Shown here piece by piece: positions 1 to 11,300 of a DNA stretch of 21,539 bases. The translations under genes and the position numbers were made by a program. This DNA is from Rhizaria sp. SCN 62-66 (taxonomy: Eukaryota > Rhizaria, unplaced): the NCBI GenBank assembly GCA_001724265.1, contig MEDY01000448.1, positions 1 through 21,539 on the forward strand. Reading direction: 5' to 3'. Each line of letters starts with the position of its first letter. Position 1 is the stretch's first letter. The notes below the pieces were generated by a model. That model saw only the letters and a list, made by a program, of their open reading frames with translations. It made no database searches and was not told the DNA's origin.

Positions 1-2
1 AC

Positions 3-3000
3 GCCGCCGTGTCCGCCGCGGCGGCGCTGCGCGCGCAGCTGTCGGCGTCGCAAGGCGAGGTTGCGGCCGTGAGTGGCGCGCTGTCAGACGCACAGCGCGC
101 GGTGGCGGCCGCGGACCGGCTTGTGACGCGCCACGCGGGTGCCGTGCGCGCGGCCAACACCGACGCCGCGGCGGGCCGCGCCGAGGCCGCGAGCGCACGC
201 GCGGGCGCCGAGACCGCGCGGCGGCGGCTGCACCGCGCGCGCGTGCTGGTTCGGTACCAGGCGCACGTGCTGGCGCGCGCACAGTAGCAGGGCTTCGTGT
301 TTGCGCTGCCCACGGGCGTGCCGCCCAAGGTCCTGGGCGTCGATCCCGTGGGCTTCGCCGGCGGGCCCGCCGCGGTCGAGACGCTCGCCACGGCCGCGGG
401 CGTTGCTGCCGCCGGCCCGCCCGCCGCGGGCTCGGAGCGCGCCGCCGTGGCCGCGCTTGTGGGCCCGCCCGCGCCGCCCGTCTGGCTCGACGACTCCGCG
501 TCCGAGCCCGAGGACGAGGACGCAGACGCCGCAGACGCCACCAGCGAGGGCGGCGACGCCGCGCTCGGCGAGACCGAGGCTGAGCGCGAGGTACGCCGCC
601 GGCAAACCGCCGAGTCGCGGCTCGCGGCGCGCGAGGCGCAAGCCACGGCGCACGTGCTCACCTTCCGCCACTTCGTCCCAGGCCGCGGCATCAGCGGCGG
701 CGGTGCTGGTGCGGCAGCGGCGGTGGTAAGCTTTGACGACGACACGTCACCCGCGTGGTCGCCAGCCGTGTTCGCGCCCTCGCGCGGGTCCTCGGCCGTG
801 AGCGTTGCCGTCCCCACGGCCGCGCGCCGCACCGTGTCGGGCACCTCGATTGGGCCCGCGTTCCCCGGCGACGTCTCGCCGCCCGGCGGAGCACACGCCG
901 CAGCCGCGCGCACGCGCAACGAGCTCGAAGCCATCGCCAGCGGCACGCGCAGGCCCGCGCCCGCCGTCGCAACAACACCCATCTACGCCGTCGCAAACGC
1001 CGCGCCGCGCGGGGCCGCCGCGTCGCACGCGCACGCGCACTCAGTCGGCGCCGGTGGCGGCGTTGGCGGTGGCGGGTGGGGCGAGAGCGTGCACCCGTCG
1101 GTGGCGACGGCGCTGTCGCTGCACCCGGGGCTGCGGCGCGTAGGCTGGCAGCTCGAGATGCTGCACTCCGTGGCGGGCCACTCGCTGCCCGACAAGGCGC
1201 TCGAGCGTCTCGCCAAGGCTGCGCTGGCCGCGCCCACGCTGCCCGCGCTGCTCGCGCAGCTCTCGCAGCAGATGCGCGCGCGCGCGGCCCGCGCTGTGCG
1301 GCTGGAGCTCACGCCCGCGGTGCGCGCCTAGATGTGGCGCCGCGCGATGGACGAGGTGCGCGACGAGCTGTGGACGCTGCGCGCGACGCTGCTGCTCGCG
1401 CTGCGCCGGGAGCTCCGCGCCGAAGTCGCCGCCGCGCTGCGCGAGGAGCTGCGCCCCGCCGTGCAGGCTGAGCTGCGCCGCGCGCATGCTCCGCAGGTCC
1501 TGGCTGAGCTGGGCGACGGCGTGCGCCTTGCCTGGGTTGCCGCGCTGCGCGCCAACGTGCACGCTGAGGTGCTCAGCGAGGCCACGGCGGCGGCAGAGCG
1601 CTCGGCCACGCTCGCCGCGCAGGCCCGCGTGGACGCGCGCGTCGAGGCCGCCGCGCTGGCGCAGGCGCGCGCGCAGGTCTCGGACGCCAAGGTTGCAGCG
1701 TTGCGCGCGCTGCTGTGGCGCGAGTCGCAGGCGCGGCTTTCGGCCGAGGTCGAGGCTCGCGTGGCGGCCGCGCGCGCCGAGATGGCCGCGCAGCGCGCCG
1801 CTGAAGACGCCGCTCTGGCCGAGGACGCCGCCAGCCTGGGGCTCGGGCTCGCGGGCGACGCGCCGGTCGACGCCGACGCCGCGGCGCAGTCGCGCGCCAG
1901 CGGGCCCTCGGGGATCGGCCTGGAGCAGGGGTAGGGGCCGGGATCGGGGCTGGGCGGCTCGGGCGCCGCGGTTACGCTGCGCCGCGCGTGGGCCCGCGGC
2001 GTCGAGACGGGCCAGAAGCGCGCCGCAGACGCGATCTCGGCGGCCGAGGCCGCGGCGGCGGCGGCGCGGCACGAGTCGTGGGCGCTGCGCAAGGAACTGC
2101 TGCGCGTCGGTGCGCTCAAGGCCGCCGAGGGCTCCGCGGAGGCCGCGCCGGGGCTGCTCACGCGGCCCATGTCCGGTAACCGACACCAGCGCCCGCCGCG
2201 CGCGCTCGCGGCCGCGCTGGGCGTCGACGCGCGCGATATCAGTCCGCCACCGCGCGGTGGCGGAGGAGGAGGACACCAAGAATGGGGGGGACAGGGGAGT
2301 CCGTCAAAATGGGACGGGGGTAACAGTATCAACAGCACCGCTGACGCAGGGGCTGTTACCCCCGCGTCGCACACATTCCCTGTCACGGCCCGTGCCCGCA
2401 CGCTCCTCGCCAAAGGAGCCGTGGCGGCTGGTCCCCCAACCCCCCGCAGCACCGCCACTCGCACTGCGCCGCCCGCGCTGCAGCGGCCGCTGACTGCGCA
2501 CCCGCTGCCTCGAGGGCGCCACGCCGGTCTGTCAGGCGAGCCAACTGTGTGGCTGGTGCCGCCGCTGCTGGTGCGCGACCCGCTCGCGCGCGGTTCTGCA
2601 GTGCTGGGCGTTCACGCGCGCCCCGGCGCCGACGCTGACGCCGCCGGCGAGGCCGCCTCCGTGGCGGCGCGGCGGCGCGCGGCTGGACTGGCCGGCGCCG
2701 GCCTGGGCGGCAGCCTTGCGTCGCCGGGGGCGCTGCTGCGCGCCGCCGAGGAGGAGGCCGCCGCCGCTGCCGCCGCGCAGACCGCTGCTGCCGCCAAGGC
2801 CGAAGCGGAGGCCGAGGCCCGCCGGCGCGCCGCCGCGGGGGCCGCGCGGCTGGTGTGCGTGGCGCACGTGCTGGGGCTCGACGCCGACGCGCTGGCCGCG
2901 GCCCAGCGCGCCGCGGGCACCGCGTCGGCCGACCTGACCGGCGTGGGCGACGAACCGGGCGCGCGCGCGGCCGCAGCGATGGCCGCGACGCAGGCCGCGT

Positions 3001-3824
3001 GGCTCGACGCACTCAGCACGGCGGCCACGGCCACGGCGCAGACCGCCGCCGCTGAGGAGGCTGCTGCAGCCGCCGCGGCCGCTGCTGCCGCTGCTGCTGC
3101 GGCGGCGGCGGCGGCAGCGGACGACGACACGGGCGACCTGGACGCTGAGGCCGCGATGGCGATGGCACAGGCAGACATGGAGGCCTCTGCGGCCGCTGCT
3201 GCGGCGACGGCAGCTGCGGAGGAGGCTGAACGTGAGCGTTAGCGCCAGCGCGCGGCGGCCGAACCTGCTGCATCTGCGGAGGCCATGGCAGCTGCACGCG
3301 CTCTCGAGCAGGCCGACGCCGAGGCCGTGCAGGCGGATGCGGAGGCCCGGGCAATGGCGGAAACGGCTGCGGCTGCTGAGCGAGAGGCCGACGCGCGGAT
3401 GGCTGAGGAAACGGCCCGCCTTGCTGCCGAGGCCGCTGCCGCCGCCGCTGCGGCGACGGAGGCCGAGGCCGCCGCCGCCCTACAACGGGAGGCGGAGGCC
3501 GCCGCCGCTGCCGCCGCAGCTGCCGCAGCTGCTGAGCTCGAGCACAGCCGACTGCAGGCCGCGGCCGAGCAGGAGGCTGCCGATGCTGCGGCGGCGGCAG
3601 CTGCAGCGCTTGCCGCTGAGACTGCGGCTGCCGCGGACCAGGCCTCGGGGCTCGCGGGGCTTCTGCACGCGCACGTCAAGACGGCGGTGTTGCTGAGCGA
3701 CGCGCTCGCGCCCACAGTTGTCGTCGCGCTCCAGCCCGAGCCCTAGCTCCCCGCGGCCGGCAGCGTCGCGCCGCCGGGTGCGAGCCGCGCCTTACCGGCC
3801 GCCGCCGCGAGCGACGACTTGGCC

Positions 3825-3863
<39 letters not shown>

Positions 3864-4640
3864 GCGGCGGCGACGGCGGCGCAGGGCAACGACGGCGGTC
3901 CGACGGCGCTGGCGGCAGCGGCGGGGCTGACGCGGGCGCCGCCGCTGCTGCGCGGACTGCTGGTGCACACGCGGCAGCGGCGCGCGGCGACGCAGCGCGC
4001 GGCAGCCGTGCTGGCGCAGCAGGCGGCGCAGGGTGTGCTTGCGGGCGGCGCGCCCATCACGCCTGGTGCGCGCGCGGACATGATTGCCACGCAGGCGCGC
4101 GCGCTGCATCTGCCCTTCGCGCTCGCGGTCAACCGCCCCACGCGTGACCCTCCCGCTCTGCGCGTACACAGTCACGGCCAACCGCAGTCCCAGCCAGCCT
4201 TTGCAGCTGCGACGGCGACGGCGCCGACGAGGGCGGCAGCGCGCAGCCACGAGAAGCTTGGCGCACCGCTGGAGCTTTCGACCCACCTCATCGCGCCCGC
4301 CGCTCCGCCCGCGCACACAGGCGCGGTAGCGGCGGCGGTGACCCCGCTCTTTGCCCGCGCCGGCGCGGGCACGAGCGCGGAGCTGGGCCTGGTTGTGGGC
4401 CGCGTGGGCCGAGCGGGGCACGCAGGACCCGGCGGCAGCACCGTGCGCCGCGGGCGCCGGCCGGCGAGCGCGAGCGCGGAACTTGGCTCGGCCGGCAGCG
4501 AGAGCTTGAGCGCGGAGCTGGCGCGGGCGGGGGCCGGGGCTTAGGTTGGGGCCGACGCTGCGCGGGGAGCAGGCGCGCCGCAGCTCGGGGCGGTGGTAGG
4601 TGCCGCGACGCGGTTGCACCCCTTCAGCGGCTACCGATGA
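3..4640 (+). CDS. Alanine-rich coiled-coil protein, 3' part, six in-frame TAG codons
   Basis: One reading frame (codons starting at 3, 6, 9...) stays free of TAA and TGA for 1,545 codons from the left window edge to a TGA at 4638-4640. AT-rich spacer begins right after that. The only interruptions are TAGs at 285, 1329, 1932, 3240, 3744 and 4542, and the same kind of sequence continues across each one. Contexts include CAG-TAG-CAG at 282-290 and ERER-TAG-RQR at 3228-3251. Codon choice (GCG, CTG, CGC, GAG) matches SMC2. The protein is very rich in Ala, with charged helical stretches (about 1080-1870, 2740-2870, 3150-3690), an acidic run near 490-540 and poly-Ala near 3060-3119 and 3824-3890. 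I recognise no family. The start lies outside the window. Alternatives are a decayed gene or several small genes. GC-rich DNA also opens other frames, but those I checked hit TAA or TGA. Confidence 0.72.
2241..2262. repeat. Perfect 22-bp palindrome inside the alanine-rich gene
   Basis: Positions 2241-2251 are exactly complementary to 2252-2262 with no spacer (core CCACCGC/GCGGTGG). It sits at the 5' edge of a locally different, Gly-rich patch and is read through in frame. Confidence 0.8.
2315..2364. repeat. 12-bp perfect inverted repeat with 26-nt spacer
   Basis: CGGGGGTAACAG at 2315-2326 is perfectly complementary to CTGTTACCCCCG at 2353-2364. It lies about 50 bp after the 22-bp palindrome, in the same compositionally odd patch of the alanine-rich gene. 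A strong RNA or DNA hairpin is possible; its role is unknown. Confidence 0.8.
3824..3890 (+). repeat. GCG/GAC trinucleotide tract encoding poly-Ala/Thr
   Basis: A nearly pure GCG repeat broken by ACG units encodes an Ala tract with interspersed Thr. A second, more degenerate GCN tract at about 3061-3119 encodes some 20 Ala. Such tracts vary in length between strains by replication slippage. Confidence 0.75.
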
Positions 4641-4794
4641 TTGACATTTACAGCAAGGTTAACATTACACCACACCTTTACTTACTACGTAGCACTACTA
4701 GAATACAGTTTTTTTCATATCAGTTTTTTTTATCTTTCAATTCTAATGCTCGTTCAAACATAATACAAAAATGTGATAAGTAATCAGCCATTGG

Positions 4795-4839
4795 ATATAG
4801 TCAGTAATAGAATTCCCGGGTTTCAAATACTGACTATAT
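4795..4839. repeat. Palindromic element, copy 1 (TATAGTCAGTAATA family)
   Basis: ATATAGTCAGTA at 4795-4806 pairs perfectly with TACTGACTATAT at 4828-4839. The 21-nt centre contains CCCGGG. It shares 14 identical bases (4796-4809) and a CCCGG centre with a second palindrome at 12081-12126. Each copy is the first structured element downstream of a plus-strand gene, here 155 bp after the alanine-rich gene's stop. Confidence 0.8.
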
Positions 4840-4930
4840 GCATTGATTTAACCTTTAGCTTGCTGTGAATGTGCGAAAATGAGTCAAAATAACGCGCAAA
4901 TGATAATGCACTTTATGCACTTTTTCAACA

Positions 4931-5015
4931 GTCCCTCCAACTCCAGGTTGGTCGGAGCCCTCCATGTGTCAAACGGATGTGACACTCTTCAAAAACGTGT
5001 TCAGGTTGAAGGGAC
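4931..5015 (+). ncRNA. Fold-back region with tRNA-like outline, unassigned
   Basis: GTCCCTCCAAC at 4931-4941 pairs with GTTGAAGGGAC at 5005-5015 (10 of 11 bp). Inside are CTCC/GGAG (4941-4944/4954-4957), closing a 9-nt loop with GG and TTGGT like a D-arm, and GTGTCA/TGACAC (4966-4971/4980-4985). A proper anticodon arm and a TTCRANY T-loop are missing, so this is not a working tRNA. It could be a tRNA-derived relic, a structured RNA or chance. Confidence 0.2.
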
Positions 5016-5376
5016 ATGTTGTTGCATGGAGAAATGCAATTTAGAAGCACATTTCACTTATCTTTTTCCGTATAATTATATAATAAGATAGCCTGAATCA
5101 TGGTTGGAGAGGATGAATTCGGCTGGACAATGTTGTCTTTTGAATCGTGCGGAGATTTGATGCGTCTGTCCTGAAATGGCGTTGATTGACGTAAAGACTG
5201 GATGACTAAGGCAAATACCTTAGCTCATCTACGAAGTAGTGGGTGTTAGACACGACTTGTGTGTTTTGTTCCGAAATGTCGAGTATTGAGGGCTGAAATC
5301 ACTTTCCTGGCAAGCTTGTCTCACTCACTTTGCACTTTTGCTCTGTCCGTTCACGCGCTGTTCATTTGTTGTAGCA

Positions 5377-8300
5377 ATGATACGCTCTATTAACTGCGTA
5401 GTCGTTGCGCTCTTTTGTGTCGTATTGACCTTCTTCGTTAGAGGTCAAAGCCTTCCTCCAACGCTGCAGTTCGTGTCTCCTGAGCTCATCATGACGCAGA
5501 GCAATATCACATTTAAGTGGAACGAGCTGTATGGTACACCTCCTCTGACCTCCGCGTCTAAGGCGCTCAAGCTCTCGCTCAGCGGTTCGGTTCCGTATCC
5601 TAACCCAATCACAAGTGTGAGCTCAGCTGCGTCCTCCGCCGGCAACGGCATCTCCGCGACAGCCTCTATGGCCTCTAACGGCGCAATCTACATCTCATTT
5701 ACGTTTCCTTCAGACCCCCTTATGCCAAGTGGCGCAGTCTCGTTCGAGCTTATTTATGACTTCGGCACGCCCTGCAACTCTTCGCTCAACTATTCCATGG
5801 CTGCCGACGACAATCAAGCCGAGTATATCGACGAATTCGGTGTCACGCTCCCCTCGCCCACCGCCACAGTTACAATTGACGACTGCGCCGCGCCCACGCT
5901 CTTTGACGGCGTGACTCTTGCTGTCGAGCGCGTCGGTGACGACTCAAGCACTGCCGCGCTTGCGCTCTCGTGGATTGCAACAACGCCCGATCCTGTGGTG
6001 CTAGCGCCCTCCGGCGTTGGCACCGACAACGGCACGACGGACGGCAACAGCACTGCGATGTTCGTCGTGATGCTGGACGATCCTTCACAGTTCATCATCG
6101 GCGTTGACGCGGACCTTATTCCACTGCCCGGCGGTGCTTTTGCCTCGGTCACATTGCGCGACGACGGTGCGCTGCTCATCACACTCACTGGCTCGCCCGG
6201 TGAAGGCGTCATCCCCTCCTCAGCCGCGCTCGTGCTAGAACTCGAACTGGCTGCAGGCCTCCCATGCGATTCCACCGTCTCGCCATTTGTGATGTCGGCC
6301 GCGGCTGCCACGGTGCAGCTACAGGCCGCCTCTGGCTCTCAGGTCTCGCTCCAAACAAAACTCGCTTTAGGCGCCTTGTGCCCCCCATCGCTGAGCGGCA
6401 TTACTACGATGTACACCAAGCAGGGCACTGAGCCGGCAGCCGTGACGATCGCTTGGAGTGACTTCTCGAACCCTAACCAGCTGCCCATCTCACAACTGTT
6501 TTTGGTGGAGCCTACAGTTGCCGACGCAGCCATCTTTACGGGCGTTAGCGCGGTCCGCCTCTACGATGGCGTGGATCTGTCGTCAATCGTGGCGACAGCC
6601 GAGGTCGACTCTGAGACCGGAGCTATCACTGTCTCGATCACCAACAGTACCTCCATGCCGACAGTGGGCGCCATCGTTATTGAGACGTTGCTTGTCGACT
6701 CGTGTGGCTTTGACAACACGTATGTCGTGAGCGCGGCGCTTGGCTCATCGGCAGTGGCACTGTCACCAGCGGACTCCTCCTTCTCACTCACCGTGCCGGC
6801 ATGCCCAGCCGTTCTTGTGGGTGCGGGACTTGTCTCGACTGTGCAGACAGCACACAGTTTTACGTCAGTATCGTTACTTGTACAGTGGACCAACTACACA
6901 AACACAAACTAGCTCAAGCTTGATGATGTACTCAAAATTGCACCGGCTGGCAACATTTCGCTCTTCTCTGGCGTTGTGGACAGTGTCATCGACCTGGGTA
7001 CTGGAGCATTTGTGAAGGTCAAATTCATTCAAGACAAGTTTGTCATTTCGATTATTGAGAGTGAGCATCTTCCCGTCTCTGGTAGTTTTTCATTTGACGC
7101 CGTTTTGTCTCGTAACGCACCCTGCGAGACATGGGCAACGTACCAACTTACCGCGCTAATGCCATCCGAATTGGAACTACAGTTAAACGATCCCAACGAC
7201 GCACTTGCAAATGTTGTGACGGGCACCTGCCCCCAGGCTGCAGTCTTTTCCGGGGTTACTCTCACAACTTCGACAGCGCCGGGTAACGTGTTTGGCGACG
7301 CCACATTAACAATTAGCTGGGCCGGGTTTAGCAACGACTATGGCTACATTTTGGAGTCTGTATTTGTTGTGACGGGTGCAGGTGCAAAATTTTTCACGAA
7401 GCTTGACATCTCACCGACTGAGCTCGCAGCTGACCTGACAGCAAGCGTTGCGCACAATTCCAGCGGCGACCTTACAGTGACCTTTTCGGGCAACGGTGCA
7501 GTCCCGCCGAGTGGCAGTTTTGTCATTGCAGCTATTGTGGATACAAGCGTTCCTTGCAACTCAGTCGTTACTCTTACACTTGACTCTGCTTCTCCCTCGC
7601 TTGTGAGCGTTGTCAACGGCGCCACTGGATCACCCTTGTCGGCCACATTTGAGGCTGAGCCTTGCCCCGCGATTTTCTACGGCGTTTCCATGTCCGCCAC
7701 TGCGAGCGGTGATCTTGCTTTTAACTGGACAAACTACCTCAACCTTGGCGCGCTCCCGATTACCAACTTCACTTTTATGGTTGATACTTTGCCCAACGTG
7801 ATTGACGAAGTCTCTCTACCCTTAGAGCTAAACGCAGTTGCCGGGTCCATTACCTGGACCAGTAACACGACGTTTGTTGTGCACATTATTACGCCGGCAG
7901 CGGATATTCCTGGCACTGGCTCGTTTATTTTTAAAGTGGCATATTCGGCGTGGGCCCTGCAGTGCGCGGTGCCTGCCCCAGAGTGGTTATATGTGGCTGT
8001 AGGGGCGCCCATGACCACCTCACCAGCACCCACCCTGAAAACCACACTTTCTATCTGCGACGGCCGCACCGCACCCGAGCTTGGTGGTGTGACAATCAAG
8101 TCTGTTGCAAACCAGAGCAACCCGCTTGAGACGATTGCGTTTAACATTAGCTGGTCGCAATTCACGCCTAGTGGCGATGCCTCGCTGGGTCTTGTCTTTG
8201 AGCTCGGTGTTGACGCCGCTGGTCAAGATTACTTTGATGGCGTAGCATCGCTTACTGGTAATTTTGACACTGCCAGCTCGGGTACCACGGTCTTATATGA

Positions 8301-11300
8301 GGCAGGCGTGTTTAAAGTTTTTTTCACGGCAAAAACTCTCCCTGACACAGGTTTCATTTTGCTTTCGCCGCGGTTCGTAGCCCCCACTCCGTGCAGCGTC
8401 TCAGCAGAGGTTGAGCTGGCACCTTACACCGCTGTCATTATTTCATCAGCATCGACGCCACTTACCGCTACTGTGTTGTTTGCGACCTGTCTTGTCACCT
8501 TTACAGACCTTGTGATTAGCGTACAGGCGCCGCAGTACACGGCAAATGAGCGTGTTCAGCTGGCGTGGTCGGACTTCACAAACACTGCGAATGTCACCGG
8601 AGTTCCTCTGCTTGCTGTGACCACCAATGCCGCTTCCAGCAACTTTCCAACTCCAGAGCCGCAAAGCGTGCTTGTAATCGATGATAATACTGGTCTTTCT
8701 GTGCCTGGTGCGACCGCAATGCTGACATTTGATGCCGCAACTGACGTGCTTAGCATTGCATTTAGCGGTCCGACGCCGTCACACGGCAGCATCTTTTTTG
8801 CGCCCGTGCTGTCTGTAGACGCTGCGTGCGGCGCATCCACTCTTCTAACAGTGTCTGTGCCTAACGCGCTTGTGTCCGCGATTACTGGCAATAACTCGAC
8901 TCTTGGCGCTGAGTACGTCATTGGCTCTTGCTCGCAGCTTACCGGACTTGAGGTCGCTTACAGTAACGGCAACGACGAGTATGCGTTCAAGCTTTCGTGG
9001 AGTACATTTACTGCAGGCACAGCGCATTCCGCTGAGGTCTTAATTTTGCTTACTGGCAACAATTCAGCGGCGATTTTTGTCCCGGGTGACCTGGCTAACA
9101 TTACTGTTGCTTCAGCTGCTGACGGGGAGCCCGTCAGCGACGTCGTTGTGACAGCAACATTGTCGAGTACCAACCTCGTTACTATTTCTGTTGCCGGACT
9201 ACTGCCCACGGAAGGCTCAATTGTTCTCCCGCTGGAACTTACAACATCGCCAGCTCATGTGTGCAACGCATCAGTAACGTACTCGCTAAGCGCCGCAGAC
9301 ACAAACACCGTGACTGTAACTCTTTCATCAGAATCGACGACTGTGACGGCGAATCCCGTGCAATGTTTGTACAACTGGGTTTGCAACAGCTCCTCTGGTG
9401 CCGCCTGTAGCGATAACGCGCCCAATCAATACTCTGCATGCTCCACGACATGCGGCAACGGCACTCAACACAACTCGCCTGAGTGCGGTGAATGGGTGAT
9501 GGGCGAGTACTTTGGTACGACAACAACTACAAGTTTTTGCTATCAGGCTGAGCCATCTTCTACTCTTGCTTGCACTGACTGGACGTGTCCACAAGCCTTC
9601 TGGGCATGCAACACGCCCAACACTCCTATTGCGTACCTGGAGCCGTGCAGCAATGATGATGGCCAGTTTGGATTTGAATGCCCGGCCTCCGACATTGGCT
9701 GCAAAGAGGGGTCGGCGCCAATGCGTGAAGTTCTCTGCTTAAGCAACCCAGTAAACCCCACAGTTCTCACAACTAACTGCCCTGTTGCGCGCATTGGTCC
9801 CGCACCCGCCAATCAATCCTCCACAACCTGTCCGCCTCAAGTGGGCATGTGCGAAGTCGACTTCACCGCTGGGTGCTACTCTGACGACGACAACACGCCG
9901 GTGTATTGTGCAGCTGCGGGCGAGCCAGTACCGGAGAGGCTTGGCCGATGCGTTGGCCCTGACGGTTTACCTCGGTCAATTTCGCTGTGCCAGGATGCTG
10001 GGCTAAGTTTAACAAAGTCGTGCTCTACTCTACCCCCTTGCGGCACAGCAGTCTCGTGGCAGCATACGTCAACCTCGGGATGTCTCCAAAACAGCAAAAA
10101 CAATAGTTGCCTTTCTTTTATTGAGTACGGCTTTAAGTGTGGCTATATTGCGAACAATAATACCACCGTGGAGGTGCCTGAATACTTGTGCGCAGATAAG
10201 TTGACACCTACACCGTATGTGCCGTGCGATACTGCGATCGTTTGTCAGGCTGGGCATGGCTCATGCACTAACTTTGAGCCACGCGTTGTCGGCGAGTACA
10301 TTTTTACAAACATCTCTGCCTCGTGCACGTGTCTTCCTGGCTTTGGCGGTGACGGCTGTGAAGTCGCAGCTACTGTCGCCAATGCGACAATGGGCCCGAT
10401 TCCCAATGCCGAGTTCGAGGGCGCGCTCGTTAAGTGGACCTCCAATCTGCCCAACCGTATTGCTGTTGTGGTCTATGACACGCGCGCGCTTACTTTACCC
10501 ATCACTGTTGGCTATGTCAACGCCAACATTCAAGAATACTCCTTGAATGCTTTCCTCTCTGACTTGCTGCCGGGCACCTATGTGGCCGAGCTATGGGTTC
10601 ACAAGTCGTTCATTGTGTCAGTATCTGGATGGTTTACTGTCACTCCCGACCGATGCAACAACCTCTGCAGCTTGCGCGGCGTGTGTGACCCGTTGGCCAA
10701 TGACGGGAGTGGTGGATGCAAGTGCCTGAACGGCTTTTCTGGCTCACTGTGTACAGAGTCGCCCTGCCTTACCATTGACTGCTACTTGCCGAATGTGAAC
10801 CTTAGCAACCCGAAGGCACAGTTCACCAACAGCGTGTGCTATTTAGATGCCCTAGAGCAGGCTTCGTGCCTCTGCGACTACAACGCAATTGGCGAAAGCC
10901 TCTTTAAGGACAAACGTTGCATTGAGCCTCTCGCAGGTTGCCCGGGCGTTACGTGCTACAACGGCGGCATTCCCGGTAGTTCTGTCGTCAACGGCATTGC
11001 TACATGCTCGGGCAGTTGTGTTTGCCCCTCTAACTCGAATTACAATGGGACTCAATGCAATGACTGTGCCATCCAGTGCAACTCTGCTGGTACCGCGCAC
11101 AGCAGCGGCTGCGGCTCTTGCGCGTGCCGCGGTGGCTTCGCAGGCCCGCTCTGCAACTGTCGCTACGCAACCTTAAAGCTGCTCTTTCCCAGCGCTACAG
11201 CGCCCTGGTTTTACAATAATTCCACGAGCTCCTCCACACTTGCGCAGCAAATTAGGTCATTTGAGCGCAGTCTAATGCGTGAGGTGCGTCATGCAATGAG

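Larger units (their letters stand above)
4641..5376. other. AT-rich intergenic spacer
   Basis: GC content drops sharply right after the TGA at 4640. The spacer holds a 45-bp palindrome (4795-4839) and a fold-back region (4931-5015). An open frame at 4879-5160, itself with an in-frame TAG at 5089, looks like chance. The last 40 bases before the next ATG are pyrimidine-rich and end TTGTAGCA-ATG, like a splice acceptor. Confidence 0.7.

Noticed and set aside
1041-2464. Long minus-strand open frames over the alanine-rich gene
   Set aside because: They arise because stops are rare in very GC-rich DNA. Their Arg/Ser/Ala-rich products mirror the plus-strand codons and show no domain.
3-4640. Six separate small genes or a pseudogene instead of one gene
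   Set aside because: All segments share one frame, all breaks are TAG, the pieces lack sensible starts, and no frameshifts, TGA or TAA occur. The independent TAG in the surface gene supports readthrough.
4879-5160. Small ORF of about 93 codons with an in-frame TAG at 5089
   Set aside because: AT-rich spacer composition, no codon bias and no recognisable features. It is not used as support for the recoding claim.
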